Assembly: GCA_947166335.1 (NCBI GenBank) | Contig: CAMVDS010000014.1 | Coordinates: forward strand, 1-25,223 | Length of the DNA stretch: 25,223 bases | Reading direction: 5' to 3' | DNA from: an uncultured Mollicutes bacterium | Lineage (GTDB): Bacteria > Bacillota_I > Bacilli_A > Acholeplasmatales > JAEDCM01 | Part shown: piece after piece, positions 1 through 8,567 of the stretch | Numbering within the stretch: position 1 is the stretch's first letter | Layout of the letters: the number at the start of each line of letters is the position of its first letter | Notes under the pieces: model-generated | The model's input: the letters and a program-made list of their open reading frames with translations, nothing else | Told to the model about the DNA's origin: nothing | Databases searched by the model: none | Position numbers and translations under genes: made by a program

Positions 1-1317
1 TGTATGTAGTCTAATTGCTTTACCTTCAATTAGTTTAGGTTCAAATGCTTCAATACCTAATCTATGTAGAGTAGGTGCACGGTTTAATAATACTGGATGT
101 TCTCTAATAACATCTTCAAGTACTCCCCAAACTTTATCATCTAATCTATCTACCATTCTCTTTGCGTTTGAAATAGGTACTTTTGGATCACCATTCATTA
201 ATTCTTTAATAACAAATGGTTTAAATAGTGTTAGAGCCATTTCTTTAGGAATACCACATTGATACATCTTTAGATCTGGTCCAACAACGATAACTGAACG
301 ACCTGAATAGTCAACACGCTTACCTAGTAAGTTTTGACGGAAACGTCCTTGCTTACCACGTAAGATATCAGATAATGATTTTAAGTGTCTTTGACGTTCA
401 GCAACTCCACGCTTACCACGTTTAGAATTGTCAATTAATGCATCAACAGCTTCTTGTAATAAACGTTTTTCATTCTTGATGATTAATGATGGAGCATTTT
501 GTTCATATAATTTCTTTAAACGGTTATTTCTGTTTAAAATTCTACGATATAAATCGTTTAAGTCAGTTGTAGCAAATCTACCACCATCTAGTTGAACCAT
601 TGGTCTTAAATCTGGTGGTATAACTGGAAGAATTTCTAGAACCATCCATTCAGGCTTATTGTCTGAATTGTAGAAAGATTCAACTACTTCTAGTCTTTTT
701 ACTACTCTATCACGCATTTGTTTAGAAACTTTCTTTAATCTCTTTCTTAGAGATTGAACTTTCTTTTCTAAATCAATTTGTTTTAATAATTCTTTTACGG
801 CTTCAGCACCTGTTAGTGCTTTAAATCTTCCGTGATATTCTTCATAAAGTCTATTGTAATCAGCTTCTGAAAGAATTTGTTTATTTTGGATTCCAGGAAC
901 ATCTCCCTTATCAACTACGATATAGCTTGCTAAATATACAACATTTTCAAGATCTTTAGCCTTGATTTCAAGTAATAAAGCAAGTTTAGATGGAGAACTC
1001 TTTAAATACCAAGTATGAACAACTGGAGCAGCAAGTTCGATGTGACCCATTCTTTCACGTCTAACTTTAGCTTCTGTGATTTCAACACCACATTTTTCGC
1101 ATATTGTTCCCTTTTCTTGGTTTCTTCTTGTCTTTCCGCAACCGCATTGATAATCTTTAGTTGGTCCAAAAATCTTTTCGCAGAATAGTCCATCTGGTTC
1201 TGGTTTTAAAGAACGATAGTTAATAGTTTCATGCTTTTTAACTTCTCCATATGACCATGAACGAATTTCTTCTGGAGAGGCTAATCTAATTTTAATATGT
1301 GAATATGTTTTTCCCAT
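1..1317 (-). CDS. rpoC: RNA polymerase beta' subunit, N-terminal part (cut by window edge)
   Basis: This encodes the first 439 residues of the beta' subunit, which forms the clamp and active-site half of RNA polymerase. The reading frame is open to base 1, so the gene continues outside the window and the catalytic NADFDGD motif is not visible. The N-terminal zinc ribbon is present as C58-x-C60 and C73-x2-C76, following the [12 protein letters not shown] stretch typical of the family. Later come the clamp and lid/rudder region and the conserved [20 protein letters not shown] segment with RSVIVVGP. The start is ATG at 1315-1317, with AGGAGG (1326-1331) overlapping the rpoB stop codon, so the two genes are almost certainly one transcript with coupled translation. 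Identification is secure from motif content and position after rpoB. Confidence 0.97.
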   Translation of the reverse strand, partial: MGKTYSHIKIRLASPEEIRSWSYGEVKKHETINYRSLKPEPDGLFCEKIFGPTKDYQCGCGKTRRNQEKGTICEKCGVEITEAKVRRERMGHIELAAPVVHTWYLKSSPSKLALLLEIKAKDLENVVYLASYIVVDKGDVPGIQNKQILSEADYNRLYEEYHGRFKALTGAEAVKELLKQIDLEKKVQSLRKRLKKVSKQMRDRVVKRLEVVESFYNSDNKPEWMVLEILPVIPPDLRPMVQLDGGRFATTDLNDLYRRILNRNNRLKKLYEQNAPSLIIKNEKRLLQEAVDALIDNSKRGKRGVAERQRHLKSLSDILRGKQGRFRQNLLGKRVDYSGRSVIVVGPDLKMYQCGIPKEMALTLFKPFVIKELMNGDPKVPISNAKRMVDRLDDKVWGVLEDVIREHPVLLNRAPTLHRLGIEAFEPKLIEGKAIRLHT

Positions 1318-1329
1318 TTTTAAATCCTC

Positions 1330-4300
1330 CTACTCTCCAAAACCAAATTTTTCGATAGCATCGCTATCAGCAAAATCAACTAATGACTTATTAGCTTCAT
1401 TTTCACCTGTTTGTGAATTAATTAATTCAACGTGTACACCAAGTGCTTGTAATTCACGAGTTAATACTCTAAATGATTCAGGTACACTACCTTCTGGAAT
1501 TGGCTTACCTTCAGTAATTGCCTTAAATACTTGGTTACGTCCGATAATATCATCTGATTTAACAGTCATCATTTCTTGTAATGTATGTGCAGCTCCATAT
1601 GCTTCTAGAGCCCAAACTTCCATTTCTCCGAAACGTTGACCACCCTTTTGGGCTTTACCACCCATTGGTTGTTGAGTTACTAGTGTGTATGGACCTACAG
1701 CTCTAGCATGTAATTTATCATCAACCATGTGGCTTAACTTAACGAAATACATTACACCAACACTAATTCTGTTTTGGAATGGTTCACCAGTTCTTCCATC
1801 GTAAAGAATTTGCTTACCATCACATACATATTTTTCTACTTGTTCTGGATCATTTGGATCAAGTCCCTTTTCCTTCATTTCGTTAATATGCATCTTAGCT
1901 TCCTTCATAATAGCGTTAATGTCTTCAATTGTTGCACCATCGAATACTGGTGTTGCAGTCTTAATGCCAAGTTTCTTAGCAGCCATACCTAAGTGGATTT
2001 CAAGAACTTGACCGATATTCATACGAGATGGAACACCTTGTGGGTTAAGCATGATGTCTACAGGGACACCTTCTTTTGTAAATGGCATATCTTCAACTGG
2101 AAGGATATTAGAAATAACACCCTTGTTACCATGACGACCAGCCATCTTATCTCCAACTCTAATCTTTCTCTTCTTAACGATGTAAACTCTAATAACTTCG
2201 ATTACACCAGGTCCAAGGTCATCGCCTTTATCTTTTCTAAAGCAATCAACTCTTTGAACAACTCCTCCTCCACCATGAGGAACTCTTAAGGAAGTATCTC
2301 TAACTTCTTTAACTTTTTCACCGAAGATAGCGTATAATAACTTTTCTTCTGGAGTTTGTTCACTTTGACCTTTTGGAGTAGTCTTACCAACTAGGATATC
2401 TCCTTCTTTAACTTCAGCACCAGGAATGATAACACCACGTTCATCAAGGTATTTAGTCATTTCTTGACCTACGTTAGGAATTTCTCTAGTAATAACTTCA
2501 TGACCTAATTTAGATTGTCTTGCTTCTACTTCATATTCATCAATATGAATTGATGTATAAACGTCTTCTTTTACAAGTTTTTCACTCATAATAACGGCAT
2601 CTTCGTAGTTGTATCCATTCCATGTCATGAAGGCGATAGTAACGTTCTTACCTAATGCTAATTCACCATTTGATGTAGATGGACCATCAGCAATAACATC
2701 ACCATCATCAACGATATCGCCTTTTTTAACGATAGGACGTTGTAATAAACATGTATCTTGGTTTGAACGAGAGAATTGAATTAAATCATAAACATCTTCA
2801 ACTCCATCGTTGTTCATAATTTTAATAGTACGGCTATCAGCGTATGTAACAGTACCACCCTTACCACACTTTAAAGCGATACCTGAGTCTTTTGCAGCTT
2901 TATATTCCATACCAGTACCAACGATTGGACTTTCAGTAGAAATTAGTGGAACTGCTTGACGTTGCATGTTTGCACCCATTAGCGCACGGCTCGCATCATC
3001 GTGCTCTAGGAATGGAATACATGCAGCAGCAACAGATACTACTTGTTGAGGAGAAACGTCGATATAATCAACTTCTTTTGCATTTACGAATTCAGTTTCA
3101 CCATTTACTCTGGCAATAACTTTAATTTCTTTTCCGTTTTCATCTTTTTCAACGATATAACCATTATCATCGATTAGTGTTGAAGCGGCAGCAATTACGT
3201 GTTCTTCTTCAATATCTGCAGAAAGATATTCTTTAATATCTGTAACTTTTTTCCTAACTGTGCCATCTGGCATAGTTTCATTTATAACCTTAAGATATGG
3301 AGTTTCAATGAATCCATATTTATTTGCAGTAGCATAAGTAGATAGAGATGTAATTAAACCGATTGATGGACCTTCTGGTGTTTCGATAGGACACATTCTA
3401 CCATAATGTGATGTATGGACGTCACGTACTTCTACACCGGCTCTATCACGAGCGATACCACCTGTACCTAATGCGGAAATTCTTCTCTTTTGAGTAATTT
3501 CTGCTAATGGATTAATTTGATCCATGAATTGTGATAATTGGCTACTACCATAGAATTCTCTAAGTTCTGATGTTAAAGGCTTAATGTTAACTAAGTTCTT
3601 TGGATCAGCATCCTTAGGATCTACTGTAGACATTCTATCTTTAATATTCTTCTCAAGTTTTACAAATCCCATTCTAAATTGGTTCTTTAATAATTCACCA
3701 ATTAATCTTAAACGTCTATTACCTAAGTGGTCGATAACATCGATTGTTCCGATACCATCAAGTAATGTTAAGTAATAGTTTGCAGTTGAAAGAATATCAG
3801 AAATTGTGATATGAAGCATATCTTGATTGTTTTCTTTACAGTTACCAAGTAACTTGAATAACTTAGTGTCTTTACCTTCAGCTTGTTTTACGTATAATAC
3901 TTCAACATAAACAGGGTAATCACTTAAACCAGCATCAAGCTTAACTTCTTCTCTTAATAAATCACGGTATTTAATTAAAGTCTTTAAAACATCACCTGTA
4001 ATCTTAGTGTCAGTTTTAATTACAGTATTGATTGCTTCTCTAACTTCACCAGTTTCTTCGTTAACTGTTTCACCACATTTTAACTTGATATCTTTAGCAA
4101 CGTATAAACCTTTTGCTCTTTGGAATACATCAAGCTTCTTGTTGTATTTGAAACGTCCAACGCTTGCTAAATCATAACGCTTATCATCGAAAAGGCGTGA
4201 TTTGATTAATTCTCTAGAACCATCAATTGTACCTTTTTCACCTGAACGTAATTTAGCATATATTTCGATTGCGGCTTCTTCGCTATTTTTAGTTTCATCT

Positions 4301-4974
4301 TTTTCTAGTGTTGCTTCTAAGTATTTAGAATCTCCGAATAAATCAATGATTGATTCATTTGTTGATAAACCTAAAGCACGTAAGAATGTAGTTAGTGGAA
4401 TTTTCTTTGAACGGTCTAACTTAGAATAAACGATATCCTTAGATCCTGTTTCATATTCAATCCAAGCACCACGATTTGGAATAACTTGTCCCATAATCTT
4501 TTGTGTTTGAGTCTTCTTGTCAGTTTCTGTAGTATAGTAAATACCTGCAGATCTTACGATTTGACTTACAACTACACGTTCAGCACCATTTACAACAAAT
4601 GTACCTACTGGAGTCATATATGGATAATCACCCATAAATAAATCTTCTCTAGTCTTGATTTCACCTGTTTGAACATTTTCTAGTGACACATTACATACTA
4701 AAGTTCTAGAATAGTTAATTTTTCTAGCCTTAGATTGTTCAATATCAAACTTAGGTTCTTGGAAATGATAATCACCAAAGTAAAGTCTTAACTCACCGTT
4801 ATTACTTACGATTGGAGATAAATCATCGAAGATTTCTTTTAAGCCTGTTTCGACAAATTCTTGAAATGATTTTGTTTGAATTTCAATTAAGTCTGGCAAC
4901 TCAACATGCATATGCACTTTTGAATAGTCTCTACGGCTTGCTTTTTTACCATAATTAGAAGTTTTATAATTCAT
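1330..4974 (-). CDS. rpoB: RNA polymerase beta subunit
   Basis: This encodes a complete beta subunit of 1214 residues, close to the usual Bacilli length. It forms the catalytic core with beta'. The rifampicin pocket (GSSQLSQFMDQ), the RDRAG and CPIETPEGPSIGL block, and the late GRHGNKGV block are all present. Within the rifampicin cluster, the position equal to E. coli H526 is Gln495 (codon 3490-3492). N518 is replaced by Ile487, and P535 of the GPGG motif is replaced by Thr. These changes suggest low rifampicin binding (see findings). The start ATG at 4972-4974 has an AAGGAGT ribosome site at 4982-4988. The gene has its own promoter, although ybxB lies immediately upstream as in B. subtilis. 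The stop is TAG. Confidence 0.98.
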   Translation of the reverse strand: MNYKTSNYGKKASRRDYSKVHMHVELPDLIEIQTKSFQEFVETGLKEIFDDLSPIVSNNGELRLYFGDYHFQEPKFDIEQSKARKINYSRTLVCNVSLENVQTGEIKTREDLFMGDYPYMTPVGTFVVNGAERVVVSQIVRSAGIYYTTETDKKTQTQKIMGQVIPNRGAWIEYETGSKDIVYSKLDRSKKIPLTTFLRALGLSTNESIIDLFGDSKYLEATLEKDETKNSEEAAIEIYAKLRSGEKGTIDGSRELIKSRLFDDKRYDLASVGRFKYNKKLDVFQRAKGLYVAKDIKLKCGETVNEETGEVREAINTVIKTDTKITGDVLKTLIKYRDLLREEVKLDAGLSDYPVYVEVLYVKQAEGKDTKLFKLLGNCKENNQDMLHITISDILSTANYYLTLLDGIGTIDVIDHLGNRRLRLIGELLKNQFRMGFVKLEKNIKDRMSTVDPKDADPKNLVNIKPLTSELREFYGSSQLSQFMDQINPLAEITQKRRISALGTGGIARDRAGVEVRDVHTSHYGRMCPIETPEGPSIGLITSLSTYATANKYGFIETPYLKVINETMPDGTVRKKVTDIKEYLSADIEEEHVIAAASTLIDDNGYIVEKDENGKEIKVIARVNGETEFVNAKEVDYIDVSPQQVVSVAAACIPFLEHDDASRALMGANMQRQAVPLISTESPIVGTGMEYKAAKDSGIALKCGKGGTVTYADSRTIKIMNNDGVEDVYDLIQFSRSNQDTCLLQRPIVKKGDIVDDGDVIADGPSTSNGELALGKNVTIAFMTWNGYNYEDAVIMSEKLVKEDVYTSIHIDEYEVEARQSKLGHEVITREIPNVGQEMTKYLDERGVIIPGAEVKEGDILVGKTTPKGQSEQTPEEKLLYAIFGEKVKEVRDTSLRVPHGGGGVVQRVDCFRKDKGDDLGPGVIEVIRVYIVKKRKIRVGDKMAGRHGNKGVISNILPVEDMPFTKEGVPVDIMLNPQGVPSRMNIGQVLEIHLGMAAKKLGIKTATPVFDGATIEDINAIMKEAKMHINEMKEKGLDPNDPEQVEKYVCDGKQILYDGRTGEPFQNRISVGVMYFVKLSHMVDDKLHARAVGPYTLVTQQPMGGKAQKGGQRFGEMEVWALEAYGAAHTLQEMMTVKSDDIIGRNQVFKAITEGKPIPEGSVPESFRVLTRELQALGVHVELINSQTGENEANKSLVDFADSDAIEKFGFGE

Positions 4975-5002
4975 TTAAGCCACTCCTTCTATAAAAAATT
5001 CT

Positions 5003-5022
5003 TAATTATTTATAAATAATTA
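5003..5022 (-). promoter_or_regulatory. Perfect 20-bp palindrome in the rpoB leader
   Basis: The 20 bases TAATTATTTATAAATAATTA are a perfect inverted repeat. In RNA they would give an 8-bp AU stem with a TATA loop, followed by a T-rich run about 9 bases before the ribosome site. It could be a weak hairpin or a protein site; its function is unknown. Confidence 0.5.
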
Positions 5023-5024
5023 CA

Positions 5025-5038
5025 GCGCAAATTTGCGC
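5025..5038 (-). promoter_or_regulatory. Perfect 14-bp GC-flanked palindrome in the rpoB leader
   Basis: GCGCAAATTTGCGC is a perfect palindrome lying about 10 bases downstream of the expected transcription start of rpoB. It could fold as a 5-bp hairpin with an AATT loop in the 5' end of the mRNA, or it could be an operator for a dimeric regulator. The GC-rich arms stand out in an otherwise AT-only leader. Confidence 0.5.
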
Positions 5039-5054
5039 CATTACGCATTTTACT

Positions 5055-5083
5055 ATTATACTATATCATTTTCAAATAGTCAA
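5055..5083 (-). promoter_or_regulatory. Promoter of rpoB-rpoC
   Basis: The -35 box TTGACT (5078-5083) and the consensus -10 box TATAAT (5055-5060) are separated by exactly 17 bases on the minus strand. This is a near-ideal housekeeping-sigma promoter and gives a leader of about 70 bases. It means rpoBC can be transcribed independently of the ribosomal protein genes upstream. Confidence 0.85.
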
Positions 5084-5097
5084 CACATTTCATAAAA

Positions 5098-5691
5098 TTA
5101 TTTTAATTTTATTGTCTTAACAATCCAAAATCCATTTTTTCTTTTAACTACTTCGTAGTTTCCAAATAATTCATCTATTTTTTTTATGGCAGATTCTACA
5201 CCATGACTTCTACGCATTACAAACCATAACTCTCCATTAGAAACAAGCTTTTCATAAGCTTCATCGAAAAAATTATAGATAACTTTTTTACCTGCTCTAA
5301 TAGGTGGATTAGTTAAAATGCATGCAAATTTCTTATCAACATTTTCAGTTGCGTTTGTTAAAATTGCTTCAAATTTTATACCATTATTTGAGGCATTTTT
5401 TTGCGTTAAAAAAATGGCTCTTGGATTTACATCAGTAAAAATAACTTCTCTTTTATAAAGCTTTCCTAGAATAGTTCCAATAACTCCAATTCCACAACCT
5501 AAATCTAGTAATAATCCCTCTAAATCTGGATTTTTGAATTCTTCCATTAATAGTAAACTACCAAAATCTAAATGTGTTTTTGAGAAAACTCCATTATCAG
5601 AAAAGAAAGTGAATTTGTTTCCTAAGACTTCACAATCAAAGCTTATTTCTTCACTTTTTAAATCTTTATTATCAGTAAAATAATGAGCCAT
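5098..5691 (-). CDS. ybxB: RsmC/YbxB-like class I SAM-dependent methyltransferase
   Basis: This 197-residue protein is very likely an rRNA guanine-N2 methyltransferase of the RsmC/YbxB type. It has the SAM-binding motif I (DLGCGIG, 63-69), an acidic post-motif region (TDVNPRA, 86-92) and the NPPI catalytic motif at 128-131, followed by RAGKKV as in B. subtilis YbxB. A single methyltransferase domain fills the whole length, unlike the two-domain E. coli RsmC. The location between rplL and rpoB is the same as in B. subtilis, which supports the name. The start ATG at 5689-5691 has an AAAGGAGA site (5699-5706). No own promoter is seen, so it depends on read-through past the rplL hairpin. The exact modified base is not known from the sequence. 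Confidence 0.9.
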   Translation of the reverse strand: MAHYFTDNKDLKSEEISFDCEVLGNKFTFFSDNGVFSKTHLDFGSLLLMEEFKNPDLEGLLLDLGCGIGVIGTILGKLYKREVIFTDVNPRAIFLTQKNASNNGIKFEAILTNATENVDKKFACILTNPPIRAGKKVIYNFFDEAYEKLVSNGELWFVMRRSHGVESAIKKIDELFGNYEVVKRKNGFWIVKTIKLK

Positions 5692-5717
5692 ATTTTAATC
5701 TCCTTTAAAGAAAGTCA

Positions 5718-5744
5718 AAAACCTGAGCGATACACTCAGGTTTT
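5718..5744 (-). terminator. Hairpin terminator after rplL
   Basis: A 10-bp perfect stem (AAAACCTGAG with CTCAGGTTTT) and a 7-base loop are followed on the minus strand by TTTTT. It probably ends or thins rplJ-rplL transcription before ybxB and rpoB. Confidence 0.75.
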
Positions 5745-5762
5745 ATACATTTACTAGTCAAA

Positions 5763-6140
5763 TTACTTAATGCTTACAGTAGCACCTTGTTCAGTTAATT
5801 TAGCAGCAATTTCTTTTGCTTCTTCTGGTTTAATGTTTTCTTTAATAGGTTTTGGAGCTCCATCAACTAAATCCTTAGCTTCTTTTAATCCAAGACCAGT
5901 GATTTCTCTAACAACTTTGATAACAGCAATCTTAGTTGCACCTGCATTTTCTAAGATAACTGAAACTTCAGTTGGTTCAGCAGCAGCTTGAGCACCTGCT
6001 CCAGCTCCTGGTGCAGCAACAGCTACAGCAGTTGGATCAATTCCAAATTCTTCCTTCATTGCATCTACTAATTCCTTGATTTCAAGGATTGTCATTTCTT
6101 TTAAACCAGCGATAAATTCTTCTTTATTAATCTTTGCCAT
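5763..6140 (-). CDS. rplL: Ribosomal protein bL12 (L7/L12)
   Basis: This is the ribosomal stalk protein that recruits and activates translational GTPases. It is 125 residues long, the usual size. Residues 1-35 form the dimerisation domain that attaches to L10, residues 38-55 are the Ala/Gly/Pro-rich flexible hinge, and residues 57-125 are the globular factor-binding domain with the signature [20 protein letters not shown]. It follows rplJ by 34 bases with its own strong site AGGAGG (6149-6154), consistent with the need for several L12 copies per L10. It is followed by a hairpin terminator. Confidence 0.98.
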   Translation of the reverse strand: MAKINKEEFIAGLKEMTILEIKELVDAMKEEFGIDPTAVAVAAPGAGAGAQAAAEPTEVSVILENAGATKIAVIKVVREITGLGLKEAKDLVDGAPKPIKENIKPEEAKEIAAKLTEQGATVSIK

Positions 6141-6174
6141 TTTATTTTCCTCCTAATATATATTATTTTTCTGA

Positions 6175-6672
6175 TTAATTTGCTTCTTCTTTTTCTGTTA
6201 ACATATTTAAGCCAACAGCTAAATCCTTTAATGGTTGTAACATACCCATTGCTAACATAGTTAGTAATGTCTCTCTTGATGGTAGTGTTGCTAATCCAAT
6301 TATTCCATCTTTATTTTCAACTTTTCCTTCAACTACACCAGCATGAATTTTAACAACTTCATTATTTTTACTAAACTCATAGATGATTTTTGCAGGAGCT
6401 ACTACATCATTGTTACTAAAAGCAACAGCTTTTGGTCCCTTGAAGTATTCTGCTAATTCAGAATAACCAGCAGCTTCTGAAGCTCTACGAGAAATATTGT
6501 TCTTAATTACTTGAACTTCGCATCCAGCTTCTCTAAGTTGTCTTCTTAAAGTAGTAAATTGTTCAACAGTTAATCCGATATAGTCAAATGCAACAATTGT
6601 TTTTGCTTCTTGCATTTTCTTTGTTAATGCTTCAACATCGGCTTTCTTTTGAGCTAAAACTTCTTTTTCCAC
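6175..6672 (-). CDS. rplJ: Ribosomal protein uL10
   Basis: This is the stalk-base protein that binds 23S rRNA and carries the L12 dimers. I choose the GTG at 6670-6672 as start. It has GGAGG seven bases upstream and gives 165 residues beginning VEKEVLAQKK, matching the family (about 166). An in-frame ATG further upstream would add 24 residues made of translated leader RNA, which has no family match. The core features are FDYIGLTVEQFTTLRRQLREAG, an RNA-binding IKNNISRRA region, and a C-terminal helix for L12 (LKDLAVGLNMLTEKEE). The preceding leader looks like the autoregulatory L10 leader. Confidence 0.95.
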   Translation of the reverse strand: MEKEVLAQKKADVEALTKKMQEAKTIVAFDYIGLTVEQFTTLRRQLREAGCEVQVIKNNISRRASEAAGYSELAEYFKGPKAVAFSNNDVVAPAKIIYEFSKNNEVVKIHAGVVEGKVENKDGIIGLATLPSRETLLTMLAMGMLQPLKDLAVGLNMLTEKEEAN

Positions 6673-6800
6673 AAGATTACCTCCTTCATCTAAAAAATAT
6701 AACTCTTTCCTGCACGAGAAAAGAGTTAATAATTTCTTTAACACCTCGGCAGGAAATTAAGCTTATTAAATAAGCACCTGATTCTACGGTTATTTAATTA
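6673..6800 (-). ncRNA. L10 ribosomal protein leader (attenuator) of rplJ-rplL
   Basis: The stretch between rplA and rplJ contains the hallmarks of the Firmicutes L10 leader. The CCTGCCGAG box (6745-6753) can pair with CTCGTGCAGG (6709-6718) to form an antiterminator helix. An upstream hairpin (GCTTATT/AATAAGC, 6761-6775) and a CAGG element (6777-6780) precede it. The CTCGTGCAGG strand is also the loop of a terminator hairpin, so the two folds exclude one another unless a pseudoknot forms. In B. subtilis the L10(L12)4 complex binds such a leader and favours termination. The same role is inferred here. Confidence 0.85.
6692..6727 (-). terminator. Attenuator terminator in the rplJ leader
   Basis: An 8-bp perfect stem AACTCTTT/AAAGAGTT (6720-6727 with 6701-6708) encloses an 11-base loop and is followed by ATATTTTTT on the minus strand. 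It sits 20 bases before the rplJ start codon. Its loop holds the strand needed for the competing antiterminator. Confidence 0.75.
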
Positions 6801-6803
6801 CAA

Positions 6804-7490
6804 TTAGAATGTAGTTTCGTCAACTTTGATACCAGGGCCCATAGTAGTTGTTACTACGATGTTCTTCATATAAACACCCTTAACAGTAGTTGGCTTAATT
6901 CTATCTAATTGATCTTTGATAGCTTTTAAGTTACCAAATAATTTATCAGCATCAAATGATGCTTTACCAATTGGTACTAAGATGTTACCTACTTTATCAG
7001 TACGGTATTCAATCTTACCACCCTTAGCATCTTTAACAGCATTAGTAACATCCATAGTTACTGTACCTGTCTTAGGGTTTGGCATTAGACCTTTTGGTCC
7101 TAATACTCTACCTAATTTACCTAGTTCAGCCATCATATCTGGAGTAGCGATGATAGTATCGAATTCGAACCATCCGCCTTTAATCTTTTCGATATATTCA
7201 GCATCACCAGCATAATCTGCACCAGCTTCAAGAGCTTCTTGAGCTTTAGCAGTCTTTGCGATTACTAGTACTCTTTTAGTTTTTCCTGTTCCGTATGGTA
7301 AAACGATTGCACCACGTAGATTTTGTTCAGCCTTACGTGGGTCAATATTTAAACGGAATGCAGCTTCAACAGTAGCATCGAATTTAGCACAGTTTGTTTT
7401 CTTAGCTAATTCACAAGCTTCTGCAGCAGGATACTTCTTAGTACTATCTACAAGCTTTGCAGCTTCAATGTACTTCTTTCCTCTTTTCAT
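6804..7490 (-). CDS. rplA: Ribosomal protein uL1
   Basis: This is the L1 stalk protein of the large subunit, which helps release deacylated tRNA and in many bacteria represses its own operon. It has 228 residues, the normal length. The two-domain layout is intact: the first part ([26 protein letters not shown], spread over about 46-71), the inserted domain with [19 protein letters not shown], and the C-terminal strand with TMGPGIKVD. The ATG has AGGAGG at 7496-7501 and follows rplK by 31 bases, so they are cotranscribed. An L1-site-like hairpin precedes rplK. Confidence 0.98.
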   Translation of the reverse strand: MKRGKKYIEAAKLVDSTKKYPAAEACELAKKTNCAKFDATVEAAFRLNIDPRKAEQNLRGAIVLPYGTGKTKRVLVIAKTAKAQEALEAGADYAGDAEYIEKIKGGWFEFDTIIATPDMMAELGKLGRVLGPKGLMPNPKTGTVTMDVTNAVKDAKGGKIEYRTDKVGNILVPIGKASFDADKLFGNLKAIKDQLDRIKPTTVKGVYMKNIVVTTTMGPGIKVDETTF

Positions 7491-7521
7491 ATTTTCCTCC
7501 TATTAATTTTCGTAAAGCCTA

Positions 7522-7947
7522 TTAGTCTACAACTTCAATACCCATATTTCTAGCAGTACCTTCAATGATCTTCATTGCTGCTTCAATATCGTTAGCATTT
7601 AAGTCTGGCATTTTCATTTCAGCGATTTCTTTAATCTTTGCTTTAGTTACCTTAGCAACTTTGTTCTTTATACTGTTGTCAGAACCCTTTTGAATGTTTG
7701 CAGCTTTCTTTAATAGATCACTTGCAGGTGGTGTTTTAACAACAAATGTAAATGAACGGTCATCATATACAGTAATAATTACTGGACAGATATATCCCAT
7801 CTTATCTCTAGTAGCATCATTAAATTGTGAACAGAACGCAGGTATATTAACTTGTGCTTGTCCTAATGCTGGACCGATAGGTGGAGCTGGATTAGCTTTA
7901 CCAGCAGGTACTTGTAGCTTGATTTTTCTAACAATTTCCTTAGCCAT
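7522..7947 (-). CDS. rplK: Ribosomal protein uL11
   Basis: This protein binds the GTPase-associated region of 23S rRNA and responds to translation factors and the stringent response. It has 141 residues, the usual size. The N-terminal domain has the proline-rich hinge [22 protein letters not shown] (about 15-36), and the RNA-binding C-terminal domain has [12 protein letters not shown] and the final [10 protein letters not shown]. The start ATG has AGGAGG at 7955-7960. It is the first gene of the rplK-rplA unit, with its own promoter upstream. Confidence 0.98.
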   Translation of the reverse strand: MAKEIVRKIKLQVPAGKANPAPPIGPALGQAQVNIPAFCSQFNDATRDKMGYICPVIITVYDDRSFTFVVKTPPASDLLKKAANIQKGSDNSIKNKVAKVTKAKIKEIAEMKMPDLNANDIEAAMKIIEGTARNMGIEVVD

Positions 7948-7973
7948 AATACTTCCTCCTTTTTAATCAGTTT

Positions 7974-8004
7974 GTGGTCATTTGGGTAGAGATACCCCTG
8001 CCAC
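7974..8004 (-). promoter_or_regulatory. Hairpin in rplK leader resembling an L1 binding site
   Basis: The rplK leader folds into an outer stem GTGG/CCAC (8001-8004 with 7974-7977) and an inner stem GGGTA/TACCC with a TCTC loop (7984-7997). The stems are separated by an asymmetric internal loop (CAG opposite AAATGA). A short helix, asymmetric loop and helix with a G-rich strand opposite an ATGA strand resembles the 23S rRNA site bound by L1, and rplK-rplA leaders are known L1 targets in other bacteria. The assignment is inference. Confidence 0.5.
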
Positions 8005-8025
8005 TTTGCACACACGTGCTCTATT

Positions 8026-8054
8026 AGTATATCATTATAAAAAAAAGAATGCAA
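8026..8054 (-). promoter_or_regulatory. Promoter of rplK-rplA (extended -10)
   Basis: The -35 box TTGCAT (8049-8054) and the -10 box TATACT (8026-8031) are 17 bases apart. The -10 is preceded by TGA, an extended -10 element. This is a convincing strong promoter giving a leader of about 70 bases that contains the L1-like hairpin. Confidence 0.8.
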
Positions 8055-8097
8055 CACTTTTTGCAAACTTTTTTTATTATTTTAATAAATTATTAGA

Positions 8098-8565
8098 TTA
8101 TTTATATTCTTCATCATTGATTACATAAACATTATCTTCATTTGAATTATCTTGTTTTTCATCGTTATTGTGATATTCATTTCTTCTAACAAATTCATCA
8201 GCATTATATTCATAATTTGCCTTACCTACGCCATAAGACGCTAAATTGAATATTTTATAAAACAATAATAAAATGACAAACATTATGTAATACAAAGCGA
8301 AGAATTCAATAAAAATAACAACGAAAACCCATAACATATTCGATCTATCTTCAGTTAAAGAAACAAATAAATAAATTATCCATTTTGCGATTGCCCCAAC
8401 TAAAGCAATTGGAAATAAGCATATTTCTAATAGCAAAATAATTAGAAATAAAGGAAATATTAATACTTTTCTTAATACCGAACCATTTATATACCTATAA
8501 ATTACATCCGCAATGTTATGTATATAATTTGAAAAACTTAATTTAACATCTATATAATCATTCAT
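8098..8565 (-). CDS. Small membrane protein of unknown function
   Basis: This 155-residue protein is not recognised. Residues 1-32 are mildly amphipathic. A long hydrophobic stretch (33-69) could span the membrane once or twice, a second one covers 77-103, and the C-terminal 35 residues are hydrophilic and rich in Asn, Asp and Glu (DEKQDNSNEDN), presumably cytosolic. No cysteine or catalytic motif is visible. Its start codon lies two bases after the stop of the SGNH hydrolase, and its AAGGGGG site lies inside the end of that gene, so the two are cotranscribed. No clear terminator follows before the rplK promoter, so some read-through into rplK is possible. It lies in an insertion between nusG and rplK. 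Confidence 0.8.
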   Translation of the reverse strand: MNDYIDVKLSFSNYIHNIADVIYRYINGSVLRKVLIFPLFLIILLLEICLFPIALVGAIAKWIIYLFVSLTEDRSNMLWVFVVIFIEFFALYYIMFVILLLFYKIFNLASYGVGKANYEYNADEFVRRNEYHNNDEKQDNSNEDNVYVINDEEYK

Positions 8566-8567
8566 GA

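Noticed and set aside
1774..2289. Open frames on the plus strand opposite rpoB
   Set aside because: They lie antisense to a highly conserved gene, have no ribosome sites or family features, and reflect codon bias of the real gene.
6775..6830. Possible rplJ promoter at the end of rplA (TTGACG with TAATTA at 17 bases)
   Set aside because: The -35 is good but the -10 matches only two of six consensus positions, so it is not reported as a feature.
8050..8100. AT-rich inverted repeat (TTTATTA/TAATAAA) after the small membrane protein gene
   Set aside because: It has no T-run on the transcript side and consists only of A and T, so it does not make a credible terminator.
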